In this document: positions 17,391-28,700 of the stretch, in pieces
How the letters are laid out: the number at the start of each line of letters is the position of its first letter
Position numbering within the stretch: the stretch's first letter is position 1
NCBI GenBank assembly: GCA_002698785.1
Contig: PAAG01000029.1
Coordinates: 35,421-99,420, forward strand
DNA length: 64,000 nt
From: Verrucomicrobiales bacterium
GTDB lineage: Bacteria > Verrucomicrobiota > Verrucomicrobiia > Verrucomicrobiales > DEV007
Reading direction: 5' to 3'
Notes under the pieces: generated by a model
What the model saw: only the letters and a program-made list of their open reading frames with translations
What the model was told of the DNA's origin: nothing
Database searches by the model: none
Position numbers and translations under genes: made by a program

Positions 17391-18074
17391 ATGGAAGCCG
17401 AAGTAACAAAGACCGATAACTTTTTCGATGACGCAACCTACTGGATTGCACGTAAGATCGTAGACGCACAGAGGGATGGCGGAATTTTCCGGCTGTCACT
17501 CTGCGGAGGATCGACACCGGCTCCCATTTATGAGGCGCTCGCCGCCCGTGAAGATATCGACTGGGAACGCGTGCTGATTACCTTCGGTGACGAACGGACG
17601 GTGCCTCCGGAAGACGAGCAGAGCAACTACCGCATGGTAAAGGCGAGTCTTCTCGATCCGGCGGGCGTTCCGGCTGCGAATGTTATCCGGATGTGCGGAG
17701 AATTGGAGCCTGCCGAAGCGGCCGAGCGATGCGAAGGGCAACTGAAGAAGTTGGCGCAAATCGCAGGAGAGGAAATTTTCGTTCACGACCTGATCCTTCT
17801 TGGAATGGGGGATGACGGTCACACCGCTTCTCTTTTTCCAGAGACGGAGGCATTGAAAGAGGAGGAGCGCTGGGTAGTGGAGAACTTCGTGCCGAAGTTC
17901 GACACCTACCGCATCACTTTTACTTACCCGCTCATCAAGGCGGCAAAAGAAGTCTTGTTCCTCGTGAACGGCGCGGCCAAGCACGAAATGGCGGAAAACG
18001 TATTGGCTGGAAAGCCCGAATATCCGTCCAGCGCGATCGAAGCGGAGAAGGTCTTTTGGTTGATAGGTGGTTGA
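17391..18074 (+). CDS. pgl: 6-phosphogluconolactonase
   Basis: Soluble enzyme of 227 residues of the DevB/NagB-fold type, hydrolysing 6-phosphogluconolactone in the oxidative pentose phosphate pathway. Signatures: LSLCGGSTPAPIYEAL near 34-49, FGDERTVPPEDEQSNYRM near 65-82 and LILLGMGDDGHTASLFPET near 136-154. The last is the catalytic-region hallmark that separates Pgl from glucosamine deaminase. The other pathway enzymes are not in the window. It lies in a co-directional group with fabG before it and the CtBP-like dehydrogenase 30 bp after it. Confidence 0.93.
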   Translation: MEAEVTKTDNFFDDATYWIARKIVDAQRDGGIFRLSLCGGSTPAPIYEALAAREDIDWERVLITFGDERTVPPEDEQSNYRMVKASLLDPAGVPAANVIRMCGELEPAEAAERCEGQLKKLAQIAGEEIFVHDLILLGMGDDGHTASLFPETEALKEEERWVVENFVPKFDTYRITFTYPLIKAAKEVLFLVNGAAKHEMAENVLAGKPEYPSSAIEAEKVFWLIGG

Positions 18075-18104
18075 TTTCCTGTCTAGCATTTGAATAATCG
18101 TGCG

Positions 18105-19103
18105 ATGGCTGAGCTTCCGAAAGTTGTCGTCACGGACTATATCGTCGAGCCTCTCGCGTATGAACGAGAGGTGCTCGATGGGCGCGCCGATGTGGTTGCG
18201 CTAGGTGCGACCACACAGGAAGATCTGGCTGCGGGCATAGTCGATGCGGATGCGGTAATGATTTATCATTACCTTTCTCTCGACGCGAAGACGATCGAAT
18301 CGTTGAAGAAATGCCAGATCATCGTGAGGCCGGGTGTCGGCTACGACAATATTGATCTTGATGCTGCTAAGCGTGCTGGGATTCCGGTATGCAACGTCCC
18401 GGACTATGGAACGGAAGAAGTTGCTGATTCCGCTTTAGGTATGGCCATTTCGCTGGCGAGGGAAGTTCACTTTCTGAATCATCGCCTGCAGCGCAATGCG
18501 AGTGAGCCGTGGTCTGTGGAGGTCGCTGGATCGGTGCCGCGGCTGAGAGGGAGAACCTTTGGTATTGTGGGCTTGGGGCGTATTGGAACTGCTGCTGCCG
18601 TGCGTGCAAAAGCATTCGGTTTCGATGTCGTTTTCTACGATCCCTATATTCCCGATGGTATCGACAAGGCGCTCGGAATACGTCGCGCCTTCGATTTGAG
18701 TGATTTGCTAGAGCAGGTCAATGTTTTGAGCCTCCATTGTCCGCTGACAGACGAGACACGTGGGATGATCGGTGCTGAGGAAATTGCAGCGATGCCGGAA
18801 GGCGGCATTGTGGTGAATACTGCACGCGGCGGAGTATTGGACACAGCGGCGGCAGTTCGAGCATTGGAAAATGGTCACCTGAAAGGAGCCGGTATCGACG
18901 TCCTCGAAACAGAGCCGCCGAGCGAAAACGACGAGATAGTCGCGGCATGGCGAAATGAAGAGCATCCGGCCCACGACCGCTTGTTGCTGAATCCCCATTC
19001 CGCATTTTTCTGCAACGAAGGCGAGGCAGAGTTCCGCCGCAAAGGTGCCAGGGAAGTGCTTCGTATGCTGAAAGGGGAGCCATTACGAAATCAGGTGGGC
19101 TGA
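18105..19103 (+). CDS. D-2-hydroxyacid dehydrogenase, CtBP-like
   Basis: NAD-dependent dehydrogenase of 332 residues. The Rossmann motif GIVGLGRIGTA lies near 146-156, the catalytic Arg in NTARGGVLDT near 233, the Glu in VLETEPP near 262 and the His in LNPHSAFF near 296. The set Arg-Glu-His is complete. Segments such as RPGVGYDNID and LHCPLTDETRGMIG fit the C-terminal-binding-protein/phosphoglycerate-dehydrogenase branch. The exact substrate cannot be read. A TTG at 18090 would add five residues; the ATG at 18105 is preferred. Closely spaced genes on both sides suggest one transcript. Confidence 0.88.
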   Translation: MAELPKVVVTDYIVEPLAYEREVLDGRADVVALGATTQEDLAAGIVDADAVMIYHYLSLDAKTIESLKKCQIIVRPGVGYDNIDLDAAKRAGIPVCNVPDYGTEEVADSALGMAISLAREVHFLNHRLQRNASEPWSVEVAGSVPRLRGRTFGIVGLGRIGTAAAVRAKAFGFDVVFYDPYIPDGIDKALGIRRAFDLSDLLEQVNVLSLHCPLTDETRGMIGAEEIAAMPEGGIVVNTARGGVLDTAAAVRALENGHLKGAGIDVLETEPPSENDEIVAAWRNEEHPAHDRLLLNPHSAFFCNEGEAEFRRKGAREVLRMLKGEPLRNQVG

Positions 19104-19163
19104 TTTTGGCTTTGTAAGTGAAAATTCGTTGCCAAGAGGCGTTGGATTTCATACACCGACAGC

Positions 19164-20090
19164 ATGTTTACGCTTCGCACGATGGTGGCATCGGATTTCG
19201 ATTCGGTGGCTGAGTTGATTTTCCTTTCTACGAATTCGTGGTACCAGCACCGGCTGGGACGTTCAGTATTCCAATGCAAACCGCAGGACTGCCGTCTCTT
19301 CTGCGAGGTGTATGAGGATCTCGATGAAGGGTGCGGAATCGTGATGGAGCATAACAAAACCGGGATGCTCGCTGCTTCATGTTTCTATCATCCTAGAGAG
19401 ACACATGTGTCTCTCGGCATCATGAACGTGCACCCCAACTATTTCGGGCACGGATTAGCCGGACAGCTATTGAAGGAGATCATTCTTTACGCAGAAGGGA
19501 AAGACCTTCCTGTCCGATTGGTTTCAAGCGCTCTGAACCTCGACTCGTTTTCGCTCTACAACCGATTCGGGTTCAGCCCTCATGGGGTGTATCAGGATAT
19601 GATCCTGTCTGTACCCAGGAAGGGAGTGGCTGTGGAAGAAAATCGCGAGTTGCCGAAGGTGAGGGAAGCTACACCCAACGACCTCGTTGCGATGGGAACA
19701 GTGGAGTTTGATGTGAGTGGTATCTCCCGTGAGAATGACTACTGTTATTTTATTGAGAACAGTTCAGGTATCTGGCACACGCTGGTTTCTTTGGATGAAG
19801 AAGGGGACGTTGACGGATTTCTCGTATCACTTCGTCATCCTGCATCGCACATGATTGGGCCCGGTGTAGCGAAGAATTCCAAGGCGGCAGAAGCCTTGTT
19901 GCTGGCTCAGTTGGAGAGGTTCTGTGGGGAAACAGTAGTCTTTCTGGTCCCCTCAACAGAGCGAGAGTTGATCGATGCCGCCTACAGTTGGGGTGCACGA
20001 AACTGTGAAATCCATTTCGCCCAGGTACGTGGGGAAGCTCAGCCCGTCAACGGGATCGTGATGCCTACGTTTCTTCCAGAGTCCGGATAA
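19164..20090 (+). CDS. GNAT-family N-acetyltransferase
   Basis: Protein of 308 residues. The first half is a complete GNAT domain. The acetyl-CoA pyrophosphate loop reads HPNYFGHGLAGQLL (about 94-107), and the terminal motif NLDSFSLYNRFGF follows (about 127-139). The second half (from about 165) looks like another, degenerate GNAT copy: it begins with PKVREATPNDLVAMGTVEF but lacks the Q/R-x-x-G-x-G/A loop. The substrate is unknown. Stop codons of this gene and the convergent cytochrome gene are eight bases apart. Confidence 0.85.
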   Translation: MFTLRTMVASDFDSVAELIFLSTNSWYQHRLGRSVFQCKPQDCRLFCEVYEDLDEGCGIVMEHNKTGMLAASCFYHPRETHVSLGIMNVHPNYFGHGLAGQLLKEIILYAEGKDLPVRLVSSALNLDSFSLYNRFGFSPHGVYQDMILSVPRKGVAVEENRELPKVREATPNDLVAMGTVEFDVSGISRENDYCYFIENSSGIWHTLVSLDEEGDVDGFLVSLRHPASHMIGPGVAKNSKAAEALLLAQLERFCGETVVFLVPSTERELIDAAYSWGARNCEIHFAQVRGEAQPVNGIVMPTFLPESG

Positions 20091-20098
20091 GCGACTCT

Positions 20099-20710
20099 TC
20101 ACTGCGTCGCCGCGTGTAGCTTTTTAGCGAGCTCCTGGCTCTCAGGTGAGAGCTTGTGGTAGTCGTAGGGAATGGTGGAGCCGTCCGCGAGCTTGAGGAG
20201 CACGTTTGTTCCTTCGGTTCCGGCGAATTCTGCCTCGAGGGTTTTTCCCTCAACATTCGTCCATTGGTGGACTTTCTCCTCCATTGCGGGCTCATCTGCC
20301 ACAGCCGGTGTGGGGGCAGCTCCCTTTTCAAAGCTGGCGCCCTCGGATATCCACTGTTTGACGAGATTGAGCTCAGTGGAAGTCATAGGTTCTGCACCTC
20401 GCTCTCGGGCGGGCGGCGGAGGCATCGCTTCGCCATCGGAGCGTGGGAGACCTGCCTTGATGGCCAGGAGAGATTCGGCAGGATTCCCTGGAACAATGAC
20501 GGGGTCATCACCACCGATTCGGTCTGCGAAACTGTTCTCGGAATCCATGCGGAGCTTTCCTTTTGCCCGTGGACCGGAATGGCACTTGTAGCACTTCTTG
20601 TTCAGGATCGGGCGAATCTCTTCCTGATAGTCGACGGCTTCAAGCACTGCGGGGGCAAGAAGAGATAGTAGAAAGGACGAGGAAAGGAAGGAGATGGAAC
20701 GGAACTTCAT
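20099..20710 (-). CDS. planctomycete-type c-type cytochrome fused to SHD1
   Basis: Exported protein of 203 residues. After a signal peptide (to about residue 25) comes a PSCyt1-like haem domain with CYKCH (Cys40, Cys43, His44). The GKLRMDS segment follows, and then a region with MPPPP that may supply the axial Met. From about 148 a C-terminal SHD1 domain follows (HQWTNVEGKTLEAEFAGTEG, then LADGSTIPYDYHKLSPESQE). Such haem domains usually precede DUF1549/DUF1553 in large proteins; here only the haem part plus SHD1 is present. The gene is divergent from a sulfatase gene, with about 146 bp between. Electron transfer or oxygen-linked sensing in the periplasm is possible (inference). Confidence 0.83.
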   Translation of the reverse strand: MKFRSISFLSSSFLLSLLAPAVLEAVDYQEEIRPILNKKCYKCHSGPRAKGKLRMDSENSFADRIGGDDPVIVPGNPAESLLAIKAGLPRSDGEAMPPPPARERGAEPMTSTELNLVKQWISEGASFEKGAAPTPAVADEPAMEEKVHQWTNVEGKTLEAEFAGTEGTNVLLKLADGSTIPYDYHKLSPESQELAKKLHAATQ

Positions 20711-20856
20711 TGCTTCGGTATTCAATTTTTCTCGAGAATCCGGAGGAGGTTAATTGTAACAGAACGCGCCGGCGAATCAAACAGACGCGTGGATACGCCA
20801 GATAAATAACAGTTTTGCAATTGATTCAAGATTGAAAACCAGATAACCCACGGGTC

Positions 20857-22422
20857 ATGACTTTCCGTTCGCTGGTTTTCTCGTTGTTCTGCTTCGCTGT
20901 TTTTCCACTTTCACTTAGCTCTGCGGATTCGAAGCCGAACATTGTTTTCATTTTTACCGACGATCACTGCGAGCAAGCTCTGAGTGCTTATGACAACAGT
21001 CGGATTGTCACCCCGAACCTTGATAGGATCGCCAAAGAGGGGATGAAATTCACGCGATGCTATGTCACGAATTCAATCTGCGGACCCAGCCGTGCGGTCA
21101 TTCAGACGGGCAAATACAGCCACCTGAACGGCTTCGTGAGAAACGGAAATACGTTCGATGGCTCGCAGCAGACATTTCCCAAGTTGCTCAGAAAAGGTGG
21201 CTATCAAACAGCAATCGTTGGAAAGTGGCACCTGAAGTCGACGCCGCAGGGCTTTGACATGTTCGATGTCCTCGTAGGACAAGGGCCTTATTATAATCCC
21301 CCGATGCTGAGCGGCGGCATCGATGCCGTGGCAACGAGGAATGAAAATGTCGGATATACCACAGACATTATTCGTGACAAAGCTCTCGACTGGCTCAAGG
21401 AAGGACGGGACCCGGAAAAGCCCTTCATGCTGATGTTTCAGCACAAAGCGCCGCATAGAAACTGGCAGCCTGGACCGAAGTATTTAACGTGGCTCGATGA
21501 CAAGACTATTCCGGAACCGGATACGTTGTGGGATGATTATTCGAATCGGGCGAGCCCTGCGGCGAACCAGACGATGGAGATCAAGCAGCACCTGACGGAG
21601 TCAGACTTGAAATTGGTTCCGCCAAAGAATCTCACCCCCGATCAACTGGACGCATGGAACGCGGCCTACGTGCCAAAGAATGAAGCGTATCTGAAGAAGC
21701 GTTCTTCCATGTCCGAAAAGGAGATCATCAAATGGAAATACCAGCGATACGTGAAGGACTATCTCCGCTGCGTGAAGTCGGTGGATGATGCGGTTGGTTC
21801 GGTGCTCGATTATCTGGAAGAAGCGGGTCTGGCGGAAAATACGATCGTGATGTACTCCAGCGACCAAGGGTGGTATCTGGGAGAGCATGGGTGGTTCGAC
21901 AAGCGCTGGATGTATGAAGAATCGCTGAAGACTCCTCTCCTTGTGAAATGGCTAGGCGTCGTGGAACCGGGCTCAGAATGCGATGAAATCGTTTCGAACC
22001 TGGATTTTCCTGAGACATTCCTGGATGCAGCTGGCCTTTCGATTCCGGGTGACATGCAGGGGAGGAGTTTGGTTCCTATCTTGAAAGGAGACGTCCCGAA
22101 AGACTGGCGGACATCATTTTACTACCACTACTACGAATTCCCCGGAGCGCACAGCGTGGCGCGGCATTACGGCGTAACTACGGGGGAGCATAAACTCATC
22201 CACTACTATCACGTGGGGGAATGGGAGATGTTCGATCTGAAATCTGATCCCGACGAACTGAATTCAGTCTATGGTGAAGATGAGTATAAAGACGTTCAAG
22301 CGTCTCTAGAGGCCGAATTAGGCAGGTTGCGTGAAAAGTTCAAAGTACCTGAAGATCCTGAGCCGGCACCGCAGCCGAAGAAGGAGAAAAAAGGCGGTAA
22401 GAAGAAGGCCAAACAAAACTAG
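20857..22422 (+). CDS. secreted type I sulfatase with Lys-rich C-terminus
   Basis: Exported sulfatase of 521 residues. Signal peptide to about residue 23. Metal ligands in NIVFIFTDDHCEQALSAYD, the formylglycine site CGPSR with Cys75, then GKYSHLNGF, GKWHLKS, HKAPHRNW and YSSDQGWYLGEHGW. The HC in the first metal motif and the DQGWYLGEHGWFDKRWMYEES stretch are typical of the heparan-N-sulfatase/mucin-desulfating branch. It is therefore not a close copy of the sulfatase at 14886. The last about 25 residues are Pro/Lys-rich (PQPKKEKKGGKKKAKQN). The substrate is probably a sulfated glycan (family inference). Confidence 0.88.
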   Translation: MTFRSLVFSLFCFAVFPLSLSSADSKPNIVFIFTDDHCEQALSAYDNSRIVTPNLDRIAKEGMKFTRCYVTNSICGPSRAVIQTGKYSHLNGFVRNGNTFDGSQQTFPKLLRKGGYQTAIVGKWHLKSTPQGFDMFDVLVGQGPYYNPPMLSGGIDAVATRNENVGYTTDIIRDKALDWLKEGRDPEKPFMLMFQHKAPHRNWQPGPKYLTWLDDKTIPEPDTLWDDYSNRASPAANQTMEIKQHLTESDLKLVPPKNLTPDQLDAWNAAYVPKNEAYLKKRSSMSEKEIIKWKYQRYVKDYLRCVKSVDDAVGSVLDYLEEAGLAENTIVMYSSDQGWYLGEHGWFDKRWMYEESLKTPLLVKWLGVVEPGSECDEIVSNLDFPETFLDAAGLSIPGDMQGRSLVPILKGDVPKDWRTSFYYHYYEFPGAHSVARHYGVTTGEHKLIHYYHVGEWEMFDLKSDPDELNSVYGEDEYKDVQASLEAELGRLREKFKVPEDPEPAPQPKKEKKGGKKKAKQN

Positions 22423-22424
22423 GT

Positions 22425-22439
22425 AGGGGATTCTCCCCT
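22425..22439 (+). terminator. weak hairpin after sulfatase gene
   Basis: AGGGGA-TTC-TCCCCT, a perfect 6-bp stem with a three-base loop, starts two bases after the sulfatase stop and is followed by only three T. It may act as a terminator. Confidence 0.4.
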
Positions 22440-22488
22440 TTATTGGTCGACGTCGGATTTCTCCAAAAATTCATTTTAGACAGCTAAG

Positions 22489-22508
22489 ATATCCGGAATC
22501 CCGGATAT
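22489..22508. repeat. 8-bp palindromic hairpin upstream of the giant gene
   Basis: ATATCCGG-AATC-CCGGATAT. It is a perfect inverted repeat about 210 bases before the start of the giant gene, without a T-run. A second small palindrome (GACAA-CAT-TTGTC, 22623-22635) lies nearer to the start. Either could be a regulator site; no promoter could be assigned by eye. Confidence 0.5.
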
Positions 22509-22716
22509 TACCGGGTGTTTGTCGGATTTTCGAATCGCAATTTTGCGATGTCGCTTTCAAATGTGTGTAAAGTCCTGATAGATAGGGCTGTTTGAAGTGT
22601 CAAAAAAAAGAAAAAAAGGATCGACAACATTTGTCAATTTCTCCTAGTCTCCGGAGATACGTGGATTTTACCCGCGTTTGCCCACAGCTCCCTCCCCCCC
22701 GTTAAACAAAAAAAAT

Positions 22717-25700
22717 ATGAGAAAGTCTCCTCTGCATAGGGGTAGTCTTTGCGGGTCTTTGCGCAGAGCTATCCGGCTTCAGGTTGTAGTTACGACGCTA
22801 CTGGCCCCAGGGTTATCTATATGGACAGTTCCGGTGCGAGCGAATCCTCGAGGTGGGATTGTTGTGCATGGTGACGTGAATATCGGCCCGAATCGGGGCG
22901 GTAATCTGCAGATCGTCCAAAATAGTCGCAATGCTGTCATCGACTGGGATTCGTTTTCAATCGACGCCGGTGAACTGACTCAGTTCCGTCAACCAGGAGC
23001 AAATTCGGCTGTTTTGAACCGAGTTACGGGTGGTGATCCATCGGCCATCCATGGAGCGCTTCGGGCAAACGGAAATGTCTTCGTCATCAACCCGAACGGA
23101 ATTCTTGTGGGTGCTGGCGGAACGATTGATGTGCATGGACTCGTTCTTTCAACTCTGGACGTGAGCAATGGAGAGTTCCTTGCCGGGGGAGATATGGTGT
23201 TCAGCGGAGACAGCAATAGCGGCGGAATCACCAACATGGGTCGTATCAACGCTATCGGTGGCGATGTTTTTCTGATTGGTCGTACAATCTCAAACAGTGG
23301 TTCGATTACAGCAACGGGGACAGTCGGACTTGCCGCCGGGGAAGAGGTGCTTCTTTCCGCAGATTCGAAGGCGGGTGAACGCATGTTTGTTCGTGCCAAA
23401 GGGGCCGGTGTGAGCGGAACGGGAATTTACAATGACGGCACGATCGAGGGTGCTGCTGTTGAGCTCAAGGCTCACGGAAACATGTTTGCTCTTGCCATCA
23501 ACAATAAGGGCTCAATTCGTGCTACTGGTGCAACCACTTCGGGGGGGCGTGTATTCCTTCGAGGTGCAGGAGGTTCCGTGTCCAATGGAGGAAGTATTCG
23601 TGCCAGTGCGCCCAGCATTGGTAGCGGCGGACGGGTGCTGATCGAAGCTGCCTATGCAAAGGTCGATGGAATGATTCGCGCCGAGTCAGCGGATGTTAAA
23701 GTCGCCGCGACGGAGGCCATAGAACTCGATGGTGAAATTGATGTTTCTTCCGAGGTAGGCCGCGGGGGTAACGTAATTCTCGAGAGTGATGACATCACGT
23801 TGAGTTCAACTTCATCCGTGAATGTTTCAGGATACTCTGGCGGAGGAAGCGTCCAGATTGGTGGAGGATTCCAGGGTAAGAACGAGGATATCACGAATGC
23901 CAAAACTCTTTATGTTGCGGAGGGTTCGGAGATCTACGCTGATGCCTTGGATTTCGGGAATGGAGGGGCTGTCATTTTGTGGTCTGACGAAACGACGTTC
24001 TTTGCAGGTGACATCTATGCCCGTGGTGCAGGTGGAGGACGTGGAGGTTTTGCGGAAGTTTCGGGCAAGAAAGATCTGGGATATCACGGCTATGTCGATT
24101 TGACCTCCGATCACGGGTTGAGTGGAACGTTACTTCTTGACCCAACGGATGTGACGATCAGTTCAGCGGCAACCTCGTTTGACAATGTGAACAACGTGGA
24201 TCTCTCGAATACACTTGATGCGGGAACAAACGTGATCATCACGACGAACATCGGTGGAACTGACCGCGGCGACATTACGGTGGAAGATCGCGTGGAATGG
24301 TATTCGGATTCTGCCGGTACAGATCCCGGCGATCTTTACCTGCTTGCGACGGGAGATATTTATTTCAATCGCTCGGTTCGCAGTGCCGGAACGGGTAGTG
24401 TGAATGCTGTAGCAGGTTGGAACGGCGTGACGGGAGTGAATCTCGGCGACTTGGGCAGTGGTGTTATCAATGAGGATGTTGCTTTCGACATGGACGCGAT
24501 TTTCGCGACACTTCCTGGCGGAGCCAACGAAGGCGATGCGGACGCTGCAGGTCTCAATGATGGTTCGATTTTTATCAACCAAACCAATACTCCCGTCGAC
24601 AGACAGGTGAATGTCGGATCTCGATTCGGCGATACCCGACTTGCCGGTCATGATTTGATCATGAAAGGCAACAACACCGGCGGTAATCGTTGGGCTCAGA
24701 TTGGTTTCAATGACACTGGGTACGAATACGAAAACGGAAACACGATCAACGGTGTTCACAGCGAATGGTGGGGCAGTGATGCTGCGGCAGATGGAACCGG
24801 ATTTACAACAACGGACGCTGTTACTGGCAAGAATTATATTGATTTGTTAGGTGGGACGCGACTGTCTGGTGGTGAGTTCGATGGTGCTGGTAGCGGTGCG
24901 ACCGGAAACATCGACATCGGATTGAGTGGTCGTCTCGATATGCGGACAGGCGACGACAATCGGAGTTTTGTCCAAATTGGTCATGGTGGTTCTGTTGTTC
25001 CGGAGCCAACTCGCAGCAACAATACCGCGGTGACTCGCGATGGTATCATCATGGACTCGGCGAATAATGGACGCGCCTTTTTCAGCACGACATGGCGGAC
25101 AAATCTGGAAGCTGATCCCTATCGCGGAAGCCAATACATGGTCGATGGAGATATCACGATCAATGTGGGAGAAGAAGCCCTCGTAATGGCCGCTCCTGCC
25201 TTCGATGGGAATAATTCCGATCTCGTCAATACTGATGGATCTGATGGTATGTATGCCAGGATCGGCCATGGTGGTTCACGAAACCACGGCAGTTTCCATG
25301 GCGATATTACCATGAACGTATTCGGTGCGGATTCCGACGGAGTGGGACTGGAACTGCGCGCCGGTAGAGGTACGCGCAGGGGCGCATACATCGGTCACGG
25401 CTCGGATTCCGACGGTAACCGAACAAACATCTTCGATCAGACTCGCAGCGGAAACATTACTGTTAACGTGACAAGCGGGGCGATTCGGATGCTGGGATAC
25501 AACCAGCTTCCTCGCGTTGGTGACGACAATACAGGAACCATCGTGGCGGCGGACGAAGTGCTGCCTACTGAGGGAACTGCCAACCGCTACTACTACAGCC
25601 CCGTCCAGATCGGGCATGGCGGAGCAATGCGCGAGCAGGGAACGGAGGATGGGGATGATGGATTCTTCGCCGACAATCCCACCTACCTTCCAAATGCCCT

Positions 25701-28700
25701 CGCAGGCTACCACGATATTCCGGATAGCTCTGCATCGGGAGACATCACTGTTTTCGCAGGCGGCACTTTCAGCTACAACGATATCGGAGATCCAGGACCA
25801 GGGGTTGACCCGCTTCTCGCGCCGGGAACGATGCGGGACGTGGGTATTCAAATTCAGGCGGGCAATGGCCAATATTCTTACGGCATGATCGGTCACGGCG
25901 GAGACCAGCAATTCATCAATACCGCCCTTACTTCGGGATATCTGAATACGATCGACGCGGATGAAGTCCAGAGCGGTTTGCGTGGTGATATTACCGTCAC
26001 AGCAGATCAGGGAACTTTCTTTGCTCAGGGTGGCGAAGAGCGCAGGCAGGACTCACTGGACGGATATGGTTTCAACTTCGTCCAAGTTGGTCACGGAGGA
26101 TACAACATCGATGCGGGCCACGAGGAGAATGACGGTGGTCGTGATCGGAACGACATTCAGATTTTCGAAGGAAACGTCACCGTATCCGCGGGGCAGGATT
26201 CCCTCGGCACCGGCAATGTGAATGAAGGAGCGATTGTTTTCCGTTCCGGTCGGATGCGTTTTGGATACGGGCAGATTGGTCACGGAGGTGGTAACACCGA
26301 GGGAGCCGTCGCCGGTGATGGGACCTCACATATTTTTGTGACAGCTAGGGATGAAATCGAGTTCACCTCCCGCATCTCTGCTCCGAGGGATCCTTTCCTT
26401 TCACTCGATTTCGTTACCGACCGAGTCATTGATGACTCTCTTTTGCAGGGATATACAGGAGCGACAAATGGAGCCGATACGGGGGACCAATGGGAGCGTT
26501 ACCTGGGTTCTGGCCAGACTTACCGGCCTCAGTCCGTCCAATACAACTACGAGTGGGAGACTAATGCGAAATACATGAAGATTGGTCACGGTGGATACAA
26601 CTCTTCCGAGCACAACCAGTCCCGCGACTTCTCACGCAACAACACGATTACCGTTATTGCCGGCACCGGGGAAAACGGCGCCAATGATAACGATGACTCA
26701 ACTGGTGGTGTTTACTTCAAAGGTGGGGATGATACCGCCGACTTTATCCAGATCGGTCATGGTGGCTGGGATAATGGTCACGATGGAAATGTGATCGGAG
26801 GTGATATCACGATTTTGGCGAATGGTTCGGTTGTGATGGATGCATCTGACGGCGGCACAGCGGGCTACACTCGCTCGACTGTTTTTGGTGGTGTGACCAG
26901 AGATGAGTTCGGAAACATCATCGAGGCTGGCCACCGTGCCTTCGGCGGTCAGGGACAGGAGTCCTTCGCCATGATTGGTAACGGTGGCTACAACATGGAT
27001 GGTGACTTTGATGGTGAGATCACCATTGTGGCCGTTGGTAATGGAAGCAGCATTATTGGGCTGGGGCCAGTTACAAATACCGACATCATCTCAGTGAATG
27101 ATTGGATTGGCCCTTATGTGGAAGAATCCAGCTCGTCGACGCTTCAGTTAGGGAATATTCACACCCTTTCGGCATTGCAGGAAGCTTCCATGCAGACACG
27201 TGGATTTACTCTGTATCACGGTGCTGGTAATGCCACCTCCAATGGTGGTTTCCTCGACGATGATAATTCTGGCCGAATTGTGGAAGGATCGTTTGCCTGG
27301 GATGTCGACAATGGTGACTTGGTTGATAATCCGTCCGGTGATCCAGATCCGGATATCGGAACCATCGTTGGGGTCAATGGATCGTTGAATGGACAGACTG
27401 TTGGGCGCATCAATTACGCAACTGGTGAGATCACTATTGATGGAACACTTGTTACCTCTCAGGGAGCTATCGGTCAGGTCGAGGATCGTGACGATCGCTA
27501 CAACCGGAACATCGATTACCAGTATGCCGCAACCAACGGGGGAACGTTTACCATTTCTGACGAACGCACTGCTGCCTCGGATACTGCATTGAAACCGAAT
27601 ACGGCATGGCTTGGAGCTTCAGGTATTGTTCCGGGATCTGTTTCGATCGTCGTTGATGCAAACAACGATGGTAGTGGAACCATCGTATTGACGGACAATC
27701 TTGGCGATGGACAGCTTCGGGATTCGCTTGGAAATCGTATTGCTGATGTCAACTACGACACAGGTAAGATCCTGTTCCGTAGCGCAATCAACCCGAGTGG
27801 AGACGAAGTCGTTGCGAACTATCAATACACGGAAGGAAATGCCGACAGGGCATTTGTCCAGATTGGTAACGGTGGATATGCTTCAGGCCGTGGCGGTCCG
27901 AATTCGGCGGGCAACTTTGGCGAGATTAACCTGAGTGCTGACGGAGATATTCGAGTCCACGGAGGTTCTTACGACAACGCTTATGCCCAAATTGGCCACG
28001 GTGGTTATTCGACCCAGAGTTATCACGGGGTTCAGACCGATCAGATTGACAACGTGAATCCCGATCTCACATTCGGTGGTGATACTTCAGGGGACATCAA
28101 CGTTTCGGCAGGCGGAATTCTTGAGTTGTTGTCAGGGCGGGGACTCTCCTACTACGACAATGCTCAGTATTCGCAGCTAGGTCTGGGTGGATATGAAGCA
28201 GAAGGCAATCATCAGGGCAATATTTACGTCACTTCCGGATCGGGAGAGATCAGCCTGGCACCTGGAGCGGTTGGCGGCAGCGGCCTTATCGGTGGCATTG
28301 TCTTTTCTGCAGGGCAAGGTTCAGACGCATACACTCAACTGGGCCACGGAGGATATAGTGCACAATCCGCAAGAGAGGATGGGTTCTCCGGGATACGCGG
28401 GCTCTACGGTAATATCGAGGTCGAAACTGATGGCGATGTTTCGTTTACGTCGGGGACTTTGTTAGACAATGGTCGCAATCTGGATGACGGACGCCTTTAC
28501 AGTCAACTCGGTCATGGTGGCTACGACGTCGATATCCGAAACGACGGAAATAATGACCAGCGCTACATCGGTATTGGTCATACGGGGGACATCTCACTGA
28601 TTTCCAATAACGGAAGTATCACTTTTGCTGCTGGCGGAGCGATCGATGCTCCGGGTGGAGAAACGCTGGGTGAGGGCTATGGAATTATCCACTACACCCA

